Under the pieces are notes generated by a model, which saw nothing but the letters and a program-made list of their open reading frames with translations, was not told the origin of the DNA and searched no databases. Position numbers and translations under genes: made by a program. Source: Alphaproteobacteria bacterium (GTDB taxonomy: Bacteria; Pseudomonadota; Alphaproteobacteria; Micropepsales; Micropepsaceae). Taken from it: a stretch of 64,000 nt of DNA. Each line of letters begins with the position of its first letter. Within the stretch, counting starts at the first letter, position 1. This document shows, in pieces, positions 55,149-63,098 of the stretch. The stretch is taken from positions 124,001 through 188,000 of the forward strand of contig JANXXU010000006.1 of the NCBI GenBank assembly GCA_025350465.1. Direction: 5' to 3'.

Positions 55149-56261
55149 ATGCAGGCGTTGCGCGAGGCCATCCGCGATCGCGCTCTAGCTGAGGGCTTTG
55201 ACGCAATCGGCTTTGCGCCCGCCCAGTTGGGGGCCGAAGCTTCGCAAGGGCTGGTGGAATTCTTACAGGCTGGCTTCCACGGCGATATGGGTTGGCTGGC
55301 CGAGCGCTCGCGCGAGCGTGCCCAACCGACCGCGTTGTGGTCGCAGGCAAAAACGGCGATCGTCGTCGGGCTGTCCTATGCGCCGAAAGACGATCCGATG
55401 ACGCTGCTCGCACACAAGGAGCGCGGACTCATTTCTGTCTATGCGCGCGGCGGCGATTATCACGAGGTGATGAAATCCCGCCTGCGGCGCGTGGCGCGGT
55501 GGTTGAGCGAGAAACACGACGCCGGCGTCAAACTGTTCGTCGACACGGCGCCCTTGATGGAAAAGCCGTTGGCGATGGCGGCGGGTCTCGGTTGGCAGGG
55601 CAAGCACACCAACTTGGTCAGCCGGGATCACGGTTCGTGGCTGTTCCTCGGCAGCATCTTGACGACCTTGGAGTTGGCCGCCGACGAACCGCATGCGGAT
55701 CATTGCGGCACCTGTCAGCGTTGCCTTGACGTTTGTCCGACGAACGCCTTTCCGGCGCCTTACAAGCTCGATGCGCGCCGCTGCATTTCTTATTTGACGA
55801 TCGAGCACAAAGGTCCGATCCCGCATGAGCTGCGGCCCCTAATGGGCAACCGCATCTACGGCTGCGACGATTGCCTGGCGGTCTGTCCCTGGAACAAATT
55901 CGCGCACAGCGGTCGCGAAGCGGCCTTTCATGCGCGCATCGAATTGAATGCACCGATGTTGGCCCAATTGGCGCAGCTCGACGACGGTGCGTTCCGAAAA
56001 CTGTTTTCGGGCTCGCCGATCAAGCGGATAGGGCGAAATCGCTTCATACGCAACGTCCTCATCGCCATCGGCAATTCGGCCTTGACCGCATTGGTGCCCA
56101 ACGTCGAAGCGTTGTTGAACGATGCGGCCCCGCTCGTCCGCGGCGCGGCAGTTTGGGCATTGAGCAGGTTGGCCGGCGGCGCGGAGTTCCTGGTGCAAAA
56201 GACCGCCCGTCTATCGGTCGAAGACGACGCAACCGTTCGCGACGAATGGAACAGCGCTTGA
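55149..56261 (+). CDS. queG: Epoxyqueuosine reductase
   Basis: The 370-residue cobalamin-dependent enzyme converts epoxyqueuosine to queuosine in the wobble base of certain tRNAs. Two 4Fe-4S clusters are shown by HCGTCQRCLDVCPTNAF and GCDDCLAVCPWNKF. GWQGKHTNLV and SYLTIEHKG are also family features. The C-terminal HEAT-like region (ALLNDAAPLVRGAAVWAL) completes the enzyme. I used the ATG 11 bp after the GST gene; a GTG one codon earlier is possible. Confidence 0.95.
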   Translation: MQALREAIRDRALAEGFDAIGFAPAQLGAEASQGLVEFLQAGFHGDMGWLAERSRERAQPTALWSQAKTAIVVGLSYAPKDDPMTLLAHKERGLISVYARGGDYHEVMKSRLRRVARWLSEKHDAGVKLFVDTAPLMEKPLAMAAGLGWQGKHTNLVSRDHGSWLFLGSILTTLELAADEPHADHCGTCQRCLDVCPTNAFPAPYKLDARRCISYLTIEHKGPIPHELRPLMGNRIYGCDDCLAVCPWNKFAHSGREAAFHARIELNAPMLAQLAQLDDGAFRKLFSGSPIKRIGRNRFIRNVLIAIGNSALTALVPNVEALLNDAAPLVRGAAVWALSRLAGGAEFLVQKTARLSVEDDATVRDEWNSA

Positions 56262-56263
56262 TC

Positions 56264-56983
56264 TCAGCGTTGCTTCGTTTCCATTTTTTCGATCGCTTTG
56301 CGCGCGCTTGCGCCCGCATCGCTGTCGGGCGCAGCGGCCAGCACGGCGAGGAAATCCTTGCGCGCCGCCCCCTTGTTGCCTTGTTGGACATAGATGAGCC
56401 CGCGTTCGACCAGCGCCTCGACATTTGTTGGCTCAAGCAACAAAGCCTGCGTCACGTCACCGATCGCGCCCTTGATGTTTCCTTGGGCGCGCCGCGCGCC
56501 GGCGCGCAACACCAGCGCCTCGACCGACCCGGGTTCCGATGTCAGCGCCGATGACAGGTCGGATTCAGCGGCTGCCCAATTCTTCAGAGACGCCGATGTG
56601 CGTGCGCGATCGACCAAGAATTGCGCCTCGCCCGGCAAGAGCCCGAGTGCCGCTGTGAACGACGCTTGCGCCAATTCCGGCTGACCGGCCAGGAGCCAGG
56701 CATTGCCGGCTTGGCCGAGCAGCATGGCGCGCAGCTCGTTGCTTTCGACGCCCGGCCGGCGGGCAAGTTCATCGAGACGCCTGGCCGCCTCGCCGTATTC
56801 CTTGAGATTGACCAAGGCGACAGCGGCGCAATGTTCGGCCGGAATCCCGCCGCCGTCGTCTTTCGCCGCCATCGCGTCTTCGTAGGCTTGATCGGGGTGG
56901 CGGTCGGCGACCTTCAGACACGTGTCGTAGGCAAAATTCGCCGAGGAGGAAACCGCGGCTGCGAAGAAAAGGAGCGTGATCAT
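56264..56983 (-). CDS. Exported TPR-repeat protein
   Basis: The 239-residue protein has a short signal peptide (MITLLFFAAAVSSSANFAYD) and about five tetratricopeptide-like repeats (for example AWLLAGQPELAQASFTAALG, ALVERGLIYVQQGNKGAARK). Periplasmic TPR proteins act as scaffolds for complexes. No partner is evident. It converges with queG, with their stop codons two bases apart, and is divergent from the small eRF1-like gene. Confidence 0.8.
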   Translation of the reverse strand: MITLLFFAAAVSSSANFAYDTCLKVADRHPDQAYEDAMAAKDDGGGIPAEHCAAVALVNLKEYGEAARRLDELARRPGVESNELRAMLLGQAGNAWLLAGQPELAQASFTAALGLLPGEAQFLVDRARTSASLKNWAAAESDLSSALTSEPGSVEALVLRAGARRAQGNIKGAIGDVTQALLLEPTNVEALVERGLIYVQQGNKGAARKDFLAVLAAAPDSDAGASARKAIEKMETKQR

Positions 56984-57135
56984 GGCGCGAGAGACTCGTC
57001 CGTCTTTGCTATGATATCAAGCCTGCGCTTGCCCGCGAACGCAACAAAATCGCGGGCACTCGTCGCGACTTGAGGGAGATCAAGGGCTCTTGAGCCGTTG
57101 TGGTCCAGCGTTACCAAACATTTGGAGTACCGCTC

Positions 57136-57537
57136 ATGCATCATTTTCACGCAATCATGTGGCTCGATCACCGCGAGGCCAAGATTTACGAGTTCAATGC
57201 CGACGATGTGCAAAAATTCGTGATTCGCGCGGAAAGCGAAGCCACGCACCATATTCATCACAAGGCGGGATCGATCGGATCTGGGCACACGGCAGACGAC
57301 CAACATTATTTTATGGCAATTGCCAAGGCGTTGGCGCCGGTAGGCGAAGCGCTTGTCGTTGGACCTGGCTCCGCAAAAACTGCATTCATGCAGTATCTGG
57401 CAACGCACGATCCGCGGACTGCGGCTAAGGTAGTGGGTGTGGAGAGTGTCGATCACCCGACTGACGGCGAGGTCGTGGCATTCGCGCGCAAATATTTCAA
57501 CGCCAAGGATCACACGTTACCGCAGCGCTCCAGCTAG
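57136..57537 (+). CDS. Small eRF1-domain-like protein
   Basis: The 133-residue protein starts MHHFHAIMWLDHREAKIYEF and contains HHIHHKAGSIGSGH and a later LVVGPGSAKTAFMQYLATHD. This recalls small bacterial proteins annotated as translational-machinery or eRF1/RNase E-associated-like, with an L7Ae/eRF1-domain-3-like fold. I chose this ATG because GGAG lies nine bases upstream. The role is unknown. Its stop overlaps that of the convergent hydrolase gene. Confidence 0.7.
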   Translation: MHHFHAIMWLDHREAKIYEFNADDVQKFVIRAESEATHHIHHKAGSIGSGHTADDQHYFMAIAKALAPVGEALVVGPGSAKTAFMQYLATHDPRTAAKVVGVESVDHPTDGEVVAFARKYFNAKDHTLPQRSS

Positions 57538-58292
57538 AAGCGGCGGCTTAGCCGCTCGACGGCGCCTTCGAGGCGCGCGATATCCGCGCTCGTCGACAAG
57601 CGATGGTCGCCATGCTTCACGAGCTCGAGCGTTACGTCGTCGCCTTCCAATCTTTCAACCAATCGCAGGGCGTGGGTCCAGGGCACATCTTGATCCGCCA
57701 TTCCGTGTAGAATGTGAGTTGGCAAGCGGAGTGGTATCGGTCGCTTCATTAGCAGATGCCGGCGCCCATCTTCGATCAGCGCGCGCGTGATCGGATAGGG
57801 ATCGGGATCATAGGCAGAGGGGCGCAGCCACTCGCCGGATATTTCCATCTCGCGCTTTGCCTCGTCCGGCAATTTATCCCAGATCAGTTCCTCCGTGAAA
57901 TCCGGAGCTGGCGCGATCAGCACCATTCCGGCAACGCGAGCGGGCCGGACCGACGCCGCGAGTAGGGCGATCCACGCGCCCATCGACGAGCCGACGAGAA
58001 TAAGCGGGCCGTTCGTCAATTCGTCGATCACGGCCAGCGCATCCTCGCGCCAGCGTGAGACCGTGCCGTCGCGAAATGAGCCGCTTGACGCCCCGTGGCC
58101 GAAATAGTCGAAGCGTGTATAACCGCGGCCGGTGCGGGCTGCCCACGCATCCAGGGCCGCCGCTTTGGTCCCGGTCATGTCGGATTTGAAGCCCGATAGC
58201 CAAAGAACGCCGGGGCCCGTGGCTTTCGCCGCCCGCTTCAGATAGGCGATCGTGTGCCCATCGGGCCGTTCGAGTCGCAAGACTTGCGTCAT
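57534..58292 (-). CDS. Alpha/beta hydrolase
   Basis: The 252-residue protein has the core alpha/beta hydrolase pattern: RFDYFGHGASSGSF, the nucleophile Ser in LVGSSMGAWIAL, an acid Asp in GMADQDVPW and the catalytic His in KHGDHRLS. It resembles ABHD10-like thioesterases and bacterial acyl esterases. The substrate is unknown. It is divergent from the GT4 gene across 26 bp. Confidence 0.88.
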   Translation of the reverse strand: MTQVLRLERPDGHTIAYLKRAAKATGPGVLWLSGFKSDMTGTKAAALDAWAARTGRGYTRFDYFGHGASSGSFRDGTVSRWREDALAVIDELTNGPLILVGSSMGAWIALLAASVRPARVAGMVLIAPAPDFTEELIWDKLPDEAKREMEISGEWLRPSAYDPDPYPITRALIEDGRRHLLMKRPIPLRLPTHILHGMADQDVPWTHALRLVERLEGDDVTLELVKHGDHRLSTSADIARLEGAVERLSRRF

Positions 58293-58318
58293 TGTCAGGG
58301 GACGGACTGTTCTGAAGA

Positions 58319-59467
58319 ATGCCGGACGCGAAGGCCATACCTCTAGTCGTTCTGCAAGTCACCCCCGACCTCAATGTCGGGGGCGCCGAGCGCACGACGG
58401 TTGACGTCGCGCGTGCGGTCGCCTTGGCCGGCGGCAAGGCATTGATCGCGACCGCGGGCGGCCGACTGGTTGCCGAGGCCGAACGCGCCGGTGCGCGCGT
58501 GATCATCGGACCCTACGACTCAAAGAATCCCTTGACCGTCTGGCGCAACGTTGCGCGCCTGATCGACGTTATCAACGCTGAGCACGTTGCAATCGTTCAC
58601 GCGCGTTCGCGCGCGCCGGCTTGGAGTGCGATGTGGGCTGCGCGGCGCGCGGGAATACCCTTCGTCTCGACCTATCACGGGATCTACAAAGCGGGGAATT
58701 CGTTGAAGCGTGCCTACAACGCCGTCATGGCGAACGGCGACGTTGTCATTGCCAATTCGCAATACACCGCCGCGCATGTTTTGGCCGAGCACAAAATCGA
58801 TCCGTCAAAGCTCGTGACCATTCCTCGCGGCATCGACATCGAGGCCTTCACGCCGTCCAAGGTAGCGCCCGAGCGCATCGCTAGGCTGCGGGGACAATGG
58901 AATCTGGCAGCGGACATGCCGGTCATTTTGTTGCCCGGCCGGCTGACGCGATTGAAGGGCCACACCACATTCCTTGATGCGTTGGCGAAACTGCCTCATC
59001 GCCGCTTCGTCGCCGTGCTCGCGGGCGGCGGTGAAGATCGCTACGTCGAGGAGCTCAAACGGCAAGTGGATCGCCTAGGGCTCGCCGCGAATGTGCGTAT
59101 GCCCGGTCATGTCACGGACATGCCGGCGGCGTACATGGTCGCCGATATCGTCGTGTCGCCGTCGACCGTGCCCGAGTCGTTCGGCCGGACGCCTGTCGAA
59201 GCGCAAGCGATGGGACGGCCTGTGGTCGCGACGGCGCTCGGCGGGCAGCTCGAAACGGTGGAAGATTCGGCAACCGGATTCCTGGTTCCGGTCTTCGACG
59301 CTGCGGCACTGGCGAGTGCGATCGAACGGGCGCTCGCGCTCGACAAGAATGCGCGCGATGCGATGGCGCTCCTCGGTCGCACCCGCGTGCTCGAGCGTTA
59401 CACTGTCGACGCGATGTGCGCGGCGACGCTCGATGTCTACAAAAAGCTCCTTGTCCGCCATGGCTGA
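58319..59467 (+). CDS. GT4-family glycosyltransferase
   Basis: The 382-residue GT-B enzyme has LNVGGAERTTVDVARA near the start and a donor-binding half with LLPGRLTRLKGHTTFLDAL, GHVTDMPAAY and the PESFGRTPVEAQAMGRPVVA E-x7-E motif. It is translationally coupled to the GT9 gene (8-bp overlap), so both probably build the LPS core. The added sugar cannot be read. Confidence 0.9.
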   Translation: MPDAKAIPLVVLQVTPDLNVGGAERTTVDVARAVALAGGKALIATAGGRLVAEAERAGARVIIGPYDSKNPLTVWRNVARLIDVINAEHVAIVHARSRAPAWSAMWAARRAGIPFVSTYHGIYKAGNSLKRAYNAVMANGDVVIANSQYTAAHVLAEHKIDPSKLVTIPRGIDIEAFTPSKVAPERIARLRGQWNLAADMPVILLPGRLTRLKGHTTFLDALAKLPHRRFVAVLAGGGEDRYVEELKRQVDRLGLAANVRMPGHVTDMPAAYMVADIVVSPSTVPESFGRTPVEAQAMGRPVVATALGGQLETVEDSATGFLVPVFDAAALASAIERALALDKNARDAMALLGRTRVLERYTVDAMCAATLDVYKKLLVRHG

Positions 59468-60392
59468 GCTGCGCCGGATTCTCGTCATCAAGTTTGGCGC
59501 TTTCGGCGATTTCGCGGTGGCGATGGGTTTGTTTCGCGCCATTCGCGAGTATCACCGCGACGCTCGAATCACGCTGCTGACGACACCGCCTTTCGAAGAA
59601 TGGGCCGAAGCAGGGCATTGGTTCGATGACGTGTGGACCGACGGCAGACCGACCGGCCTCAATGCGTACGTCGCTCTTGTTCGGCGTTTGCGCGAGGCGC
59701 GCTTCGACCGCGTCTACGACCTGCAGACGAATGGACGCTCGAGCCTGCTTTACCACGCGCTTCGCCCGAACCCGCCCGAGTGGTCGGGTATCGCCTGGGG
59801 TGCATCGCACCCGCACGCCAATCCGCGTCGCGATCTCATGCACAATTACGCTTCGAAACGCGAGCAACTCTTGATGGCGGGTATTGCAAATGTTCCGGAC
59901 ACGGACGTTTCTTGGGCGACGGGGATTCCTCTTCGCTTCGAGATTGCCAAGCCGTTCGTGCTCCTTGCGCCCGGCGGCGCCGCGCATCGGCCGGCCAAAC
60001 GCTGGCCCGTCGAGCGCTATGCCTTGCTCGCGTCGGCGCTTTCGAGCCGGGCATTGACGCCGGTCGTCGTCGGCGGCGAGCAAGAGCGCGAACTCGCCGA
60101 AGCGATAAGAAAGGTCGCACCGGACGCAGTGCTGCTGGCCGGTCAAACCTCGTTCGGTGATCTTGTCGTTCTTGGTCGCGAGGCCGCCCTCGCCGTCGGC
60201 AACGACTCGGGGCCCATGCATCTCTTCGCTGCCGCGGGCTGCCCGATGCTGGTGCTCTTCGGCGGTGACAGTTCCCCGACGCTCTCGGCGCCACATGGCG
60301 CGCGGGTACGTACGCTTCAGGCAACGGCGATTGCCGATTTGACGGTCGAACAGGTGTTGAACGCATTGCCCGAAGCGCGTTCCATTCCTTGA
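59460..60392 (+). CDS. GT9-family (heptosyltransferase-like) glycosyltransferase
   Basis: The 310-residue protein has the GT9 start ILVIKFGAFGDFAVAMGLFR, a middle FVLLAPGGAAHRPAKRWPVE and the C-terminal VGNDSGPMHLFAAAGCP followed by VLFGG. GT9 enzymes add heptoses to the LPS inner core. The start is the ATG inside the end of the GT4 gene; a longer frame would overlap it fully. This and the GT4 gene lie far from the rfb genes and probably form a core locus. Confidence 0.92.
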   Translation: MAELRRILVIKFGAFGDFAVAMGLFRAIREYHRDARITLLTTPPFEEWAEAGHWFDDVWTDGRPTGLNAYVALVRRLREARFDRVYDLQTNGRSSLLYHALRPNPPEWSGIAWGASHPHANPRRDLMHNYASKREQLLMAGIANVPDTDVSWATGIPLRFEIAKPFVLLAPGGAAHRPAKRWPVERYALLASALSSRALTPVVVGGEQERELAEAIRKVAPDAVLLAGQTSFGDLVVLGREAALAVGNDSGPMHLFAAAGCPMLVLFGGDSSPTLSAPHGARVRTLQATAIADLTVEQVLNALPEARSIP

Positions 60393-60458
60393 CTTGGGCG
60401 CGGTGGGCAACCAATCTCGCGCCCCTTCGAGAACCTATGAGCAACAGGAACCACGCCC

Positions 60459-62429
60459 GTGTCGGCTGAACTCGCGAACGACATCCGTATCACCTTGCCG
60501 GACGGCTCGGTGCGGACGACGACGCGCGGCTCGACCGGCGCGGCTGTCGCCGCCTTGATCGGCCCGGGCCTCGCCAAGGCGGCGCTCGCGGTCAAGGTCA
60601 ACGGCGAGCTGAAGGACCTCGATTGGCCGATCCCTTTCGACGCCAAGGTCGAGATCATCACGCGCAAGAGCGACGAAGCCCTCGACCTCATCCGCCACGA
60701 CACCGCGCACTTGCTGGCACAAGCGGTGCAGGAACTTTATCCCGGCACGCAAGTCACGATCGGCCCGAACATCGAGGACGGCTTCTACTACGACTTCGCC
60801 CGCAACGAGCCCTTCACCCCGGCCGACCTGCCGCGCATCGAAGACAAAATGCGCGAGCTGGTTGCGCGCGATTTGCCGACCAAGCGCACGGTCTGGGAGC
60901 GCGACAAGGCAGCGAAGCATTTCTTGGACCTCGGCGAGATCTATAAGGCCGAGATCATTCGCGATCTGCCGAAGGACGAAGAGGTCCGCGTCTATTATCA
61001 CGGCAACTGGCACGATCTCTGTCGCGGTCCGCATTTGATGTCGACCGGCAAAATCGGCTTGGGCTTCAAGCTGACCAAGATTGCAGGCGCCTATTGGCGT
61101 GGCGACGCCAAGAACGCGCAGCTTCAGCGCATCTACGGAACCGCCTGGCGCGATGAGAAAGAGTTGAACGCTTATATGACGCGCCTCGAAGAATCCGAGA
61201 AGCGCGACCATCGCAAGATCGGCAAGGAGATGGATCTCTTCCACGTCCAGGAGGAGGCCGTCGGACAAATCTTCTGGCACCCGAACGGCTGGACGATCTA
61301 TCGCGCGCTGGAAAACTACGTGCGCCGCAAGATTACGCGCGCCGATTATCGCGAAGTGAAGACACCGCAACTGATGGACATAAAGCTCTGGCAAGAGTCG
61401 GGGCATTGGGAGAACTATCGCCCGCATATGTTCATCGCCGAGGTCGACGAGGGCGACCACAAAGAAAAGCGTGTGCTCGGGGTCAAGCCGATGAACTGTC
61501 CCGGCCACGTGCAGATCTTCAAGCAAGGTTTGAAGAGCTATCGCGACCTGCCATATCGCCTTGCCGAATTCGGGTCATGCCATCGCTATGAACCGTCGGG
61601 CGCGCTGCACGGCATCATGCGTGTCCGCGGCTTCGTGCAAGACGATGCCCATATTTTCTGCACCGAGGAACAAATTGTTCCCGAGACCGAGCGCTTCGTT
61701 AAATTGCTGAGTGACGTCTACCGCGACCTCGGCTTCGATTCGTTTTCGGTGAAGCTCGCGACGCGGCCGACGCCGCGCGCCGGTAAAGAGGCCGACTGGG
61801 ACCGCGCCGAAGCGACGCTGGAACTCGCCTGCCATCGCATCGGCATTCCGTTCGCCCTGAACCCAGGCGAGGGGACGTTCTATGGGCCGAAGCTCGAGTT
61901 CGTTCTTCGCGACGCGATCGGACGCGATTGGCAATGCGGAACGATCCAGATCGACTACGTTTTGCCGGAGCGGCTTGACGCCGAGTACATTGCCGAAGAC
62001 GGCAATCGCAAGCGCCCCGTGATGCTGCACCGCGCGATCCTGGGTTCTCTCGAGCGCTTCATCGGCGTGCTCATCGAGCACTACGCCGGCAAGTTTCCGC
62101 TTTGGCTGGCGCCTGTGCAGGCGGTGGTGGCGACCATCGTCTCCGACGCGGACGCCTATGCCGAGGAGGCGACCGCCGCCCTCAAAGCGGCCGGTATCCG
62201 CGTTGAAACCGACCTGCGCAACGAAAAGATCAACTACAAAGTCCGCGAGCATTCGCTGGCAAAGGTGCCATACCTTCTGGTTGCAGGCCGGCGTGAGGCT
62301 GAACAGCGCACCCTTGCGGTGCGGCGTCTGGGCTCCGAGGCGCAAGAAAACCTTGCGTTAGCTGATGTGATTTCTATGCTGCGGTCCGAAGCCGCGCCGC
62401 CGGACCTCAAGTCCGGCGGCGTTGCTTGA
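60459..62429 (+). CDS. thrS: Threonyl-tRNA synthetase
   Basis: The 656-residue class II synthetase has an N-terminal TGS domain (ITLPDGSVR), an editing domain with [10 protein letters not shown], a core with motif 2 ([20 protein letters not shown]) and zinc-binding Cys/His ([10 protein letters not shown]), motif 3 ([20 protein letters not shown]) and an anticodon-binding domain. It starts at GTG after an AGGAA site. The last codons encode PPDLKSGG, part of a strong hairpin. It is followed by infC, an order common in bacteria. Confidence 0.97.
   Translation: MSAELANDIRITLPDGSVRTTTRGSTGAAVAALIGPGLAKAALAVKVNGELKDLDWPIPFDAKVEIITRKSDEALDLIRHDTAHLLAQAVQELYPGTQVTIGPNIEDGFYYDFARNEPFTPADLPRIEDKMRELVARDLPTKRTVWERDKAAKHFLDLGEIYKAEIIRDLPKDEEVRVYYHGNWHDLCRGPHLMSTGKIGLGFKLTKIAGAYWRGDAKNAQLQRIYGTAWRDEKELNAYMTRLEESEKRDHRKIGKEMDLFHVQEEAVGQIFWHPNGWTIYRALENYVRRKITRADYREVKTPQLMDIKLWQESGHWENYRPHMFIAEVDEGDHKEKRVLGVKPMNCPGHVQIFKQGLKSYRDLPYRLAEFGSCHRYEPSGALHGIMRVRGFVQDDAHIFCTEEQIVPETERFVKLLSDVYRDLGFDSFSVKLATRPTPRAGKEADWDRAEATLELACHRIGIPFALNPGEGTFYGPKLEFVLRDAIGRDWQCGTIQIDYVLPERLDAEYIAEDGNRKRPVMLHRAILGSLERFIGVLIEHYAGKFPLWLAPVQAVVATIVSDADAYAEEATAALKAAGIRVETDLRNEKINYKVREHSLAKVPYLLVAGRREAEQRTLAVRRLGSEAQENLALADVISMLRSEAAPPDLKSGGVA
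62395..62421 (+). repeat. 11-bp perfect hairpin at the end of thrS
   Basis: CGCCGCCGGAC and GTCCGGCGGCG pair around a CTCAA loop inside the last codons of thrS (PPDLKSGG). The sequence resembles palindromic elements scattered in some alphaproteobacterial genomes, which often add this same peptide to protein ends. No U run follows, so it is a poor terminator; it may limit 3' decay or reduce read-through to infC. Confidence 0.6.
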
Positions 62430-62461
62430 TGACCAGCGGATCCATAACCAGGGAGAACTGC

Positions 62462-62494
62462 GTGGCAAGCAAAACAGGAGAAGACAATAGTTAG
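62462..62494 (+). CDS. Possible 10-codon leader peptide before infC
   Basis: A GTG preceded by GGGAG at seven bases opens [10 protein letters not shown] and stops inside the infC start region. Its stop lies five bases past the first base of the AUA codon proposed for infC, in another frame. It could couple translation or compete with infC initiation. It may also be chance. Confidence 0.3.
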   Translation: MASKTGEDNS

Positions 62495-63029
62495 ACGTCC
62501 CTACCAATCGGCGATGCCGCCCTCAAAAGATGGGCCGCGCGTGAATGAGATGATCACCGCTTCCGAACTTCTGGTGATCGACGATGATGGCGGCAAGCGC
62601 GGCGTGATGAGCAAGTTCGACGCGCTCAAGATGGCCGAAACCGAAGGGCTCGATCTCGTCGAGGTTGCCCCGCTGGCCAAGCCCCCCGTCGTCAAGTTGA
62701 TGGACTTCGGCAAATACAAATATCAAGAGCAGAAAAAGGCGGCCGAAGCGCGCAAGAACCAAAAGATCATCGAGATAAAAGAGATCAAGATGCGTCCGAT
62801 GATCGACGATCACGATTACGACGTGAAAATGCGTTCGATCAAACGCTTCTTCGAAGAGGGCGACAAGGTGAAGGTGACCTTGCGCTTCCGCGGTCGCGAA
62901 ATGGCGCACATGGAAATCGGCATGGAGCTGCTGCAGAAAGTGAAGCGCGACGTCGATCTGATCGGCAAGATCGAGCAGGAGCCCAAGCTCGAAGGCCGCC
63001 AAATGATCATGGTGATGGCGCCGAAATAG
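62487..63029 (+). CDS. infC: Translation initiation factor IF-3, with an apparent ATA start
   Basis: The 180-residue factor binds the 30S subunit and controls start-codon choice. The N domain ([28 protein letters not shown]) and linker lead to the C domain ([35 protein letters not shown]). The frame continues before the first ATG (62514) as V-R-R-P-Y-Q-S-A, the conserved IF-3 start, and ATA at 62487 has AGGAG six bases upstream. Many bacteria start infC with a rare codon so that IF-3 represses its own synthesis. The ATG at 62514 is the fallback. Confidence 0.93.
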   Translation: MVRRPYQSAMPPSKDGPRVNEMITASELLVIDDDGGKRGVMSKFDALKMAETEGLDLVEVAPLAKPPVVKLMDFGKYKYQEQKKAAEARKNQKIIEIKEIKMRPMIDDHDYDVKMRSIKRFFEEGDKVKVTLRFRGREMAHMEIGMELLQKVKRDVDLIGKIEQEPKLEGRQMIMVMAPK

Positions 63030-63054
63030 GCGGCGCCGATCACGGCACTCCAGC

Positions 63055-63087
63055 GCCGTCACGGTTCGCGTAGCGGACCGCGACGGC
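63055..63087. terminator. Possible terminator between infC and the FAD oxidoreductase
   Basis: GCCGTC-A-CGGT pairs with ACCG-C-GACGGC around an 11-base loop, 25 bp past the infC stop and 11 bp before the stop of the convergent gene. It could end both transcripts. There is no real U run, so confidence is low. Confidence 0.35.
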
Positions 63088-63098
63088 AAATGGATCAG

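Noticed and set aside
60437-60469. A 10-codon ATG frame overlapping the thrS GTG start, considered as a leader peptide
   Set aside because: No ribosome site at a good distance, no run of Thr codons, and attenuation of this type is not expected here; probably chance.
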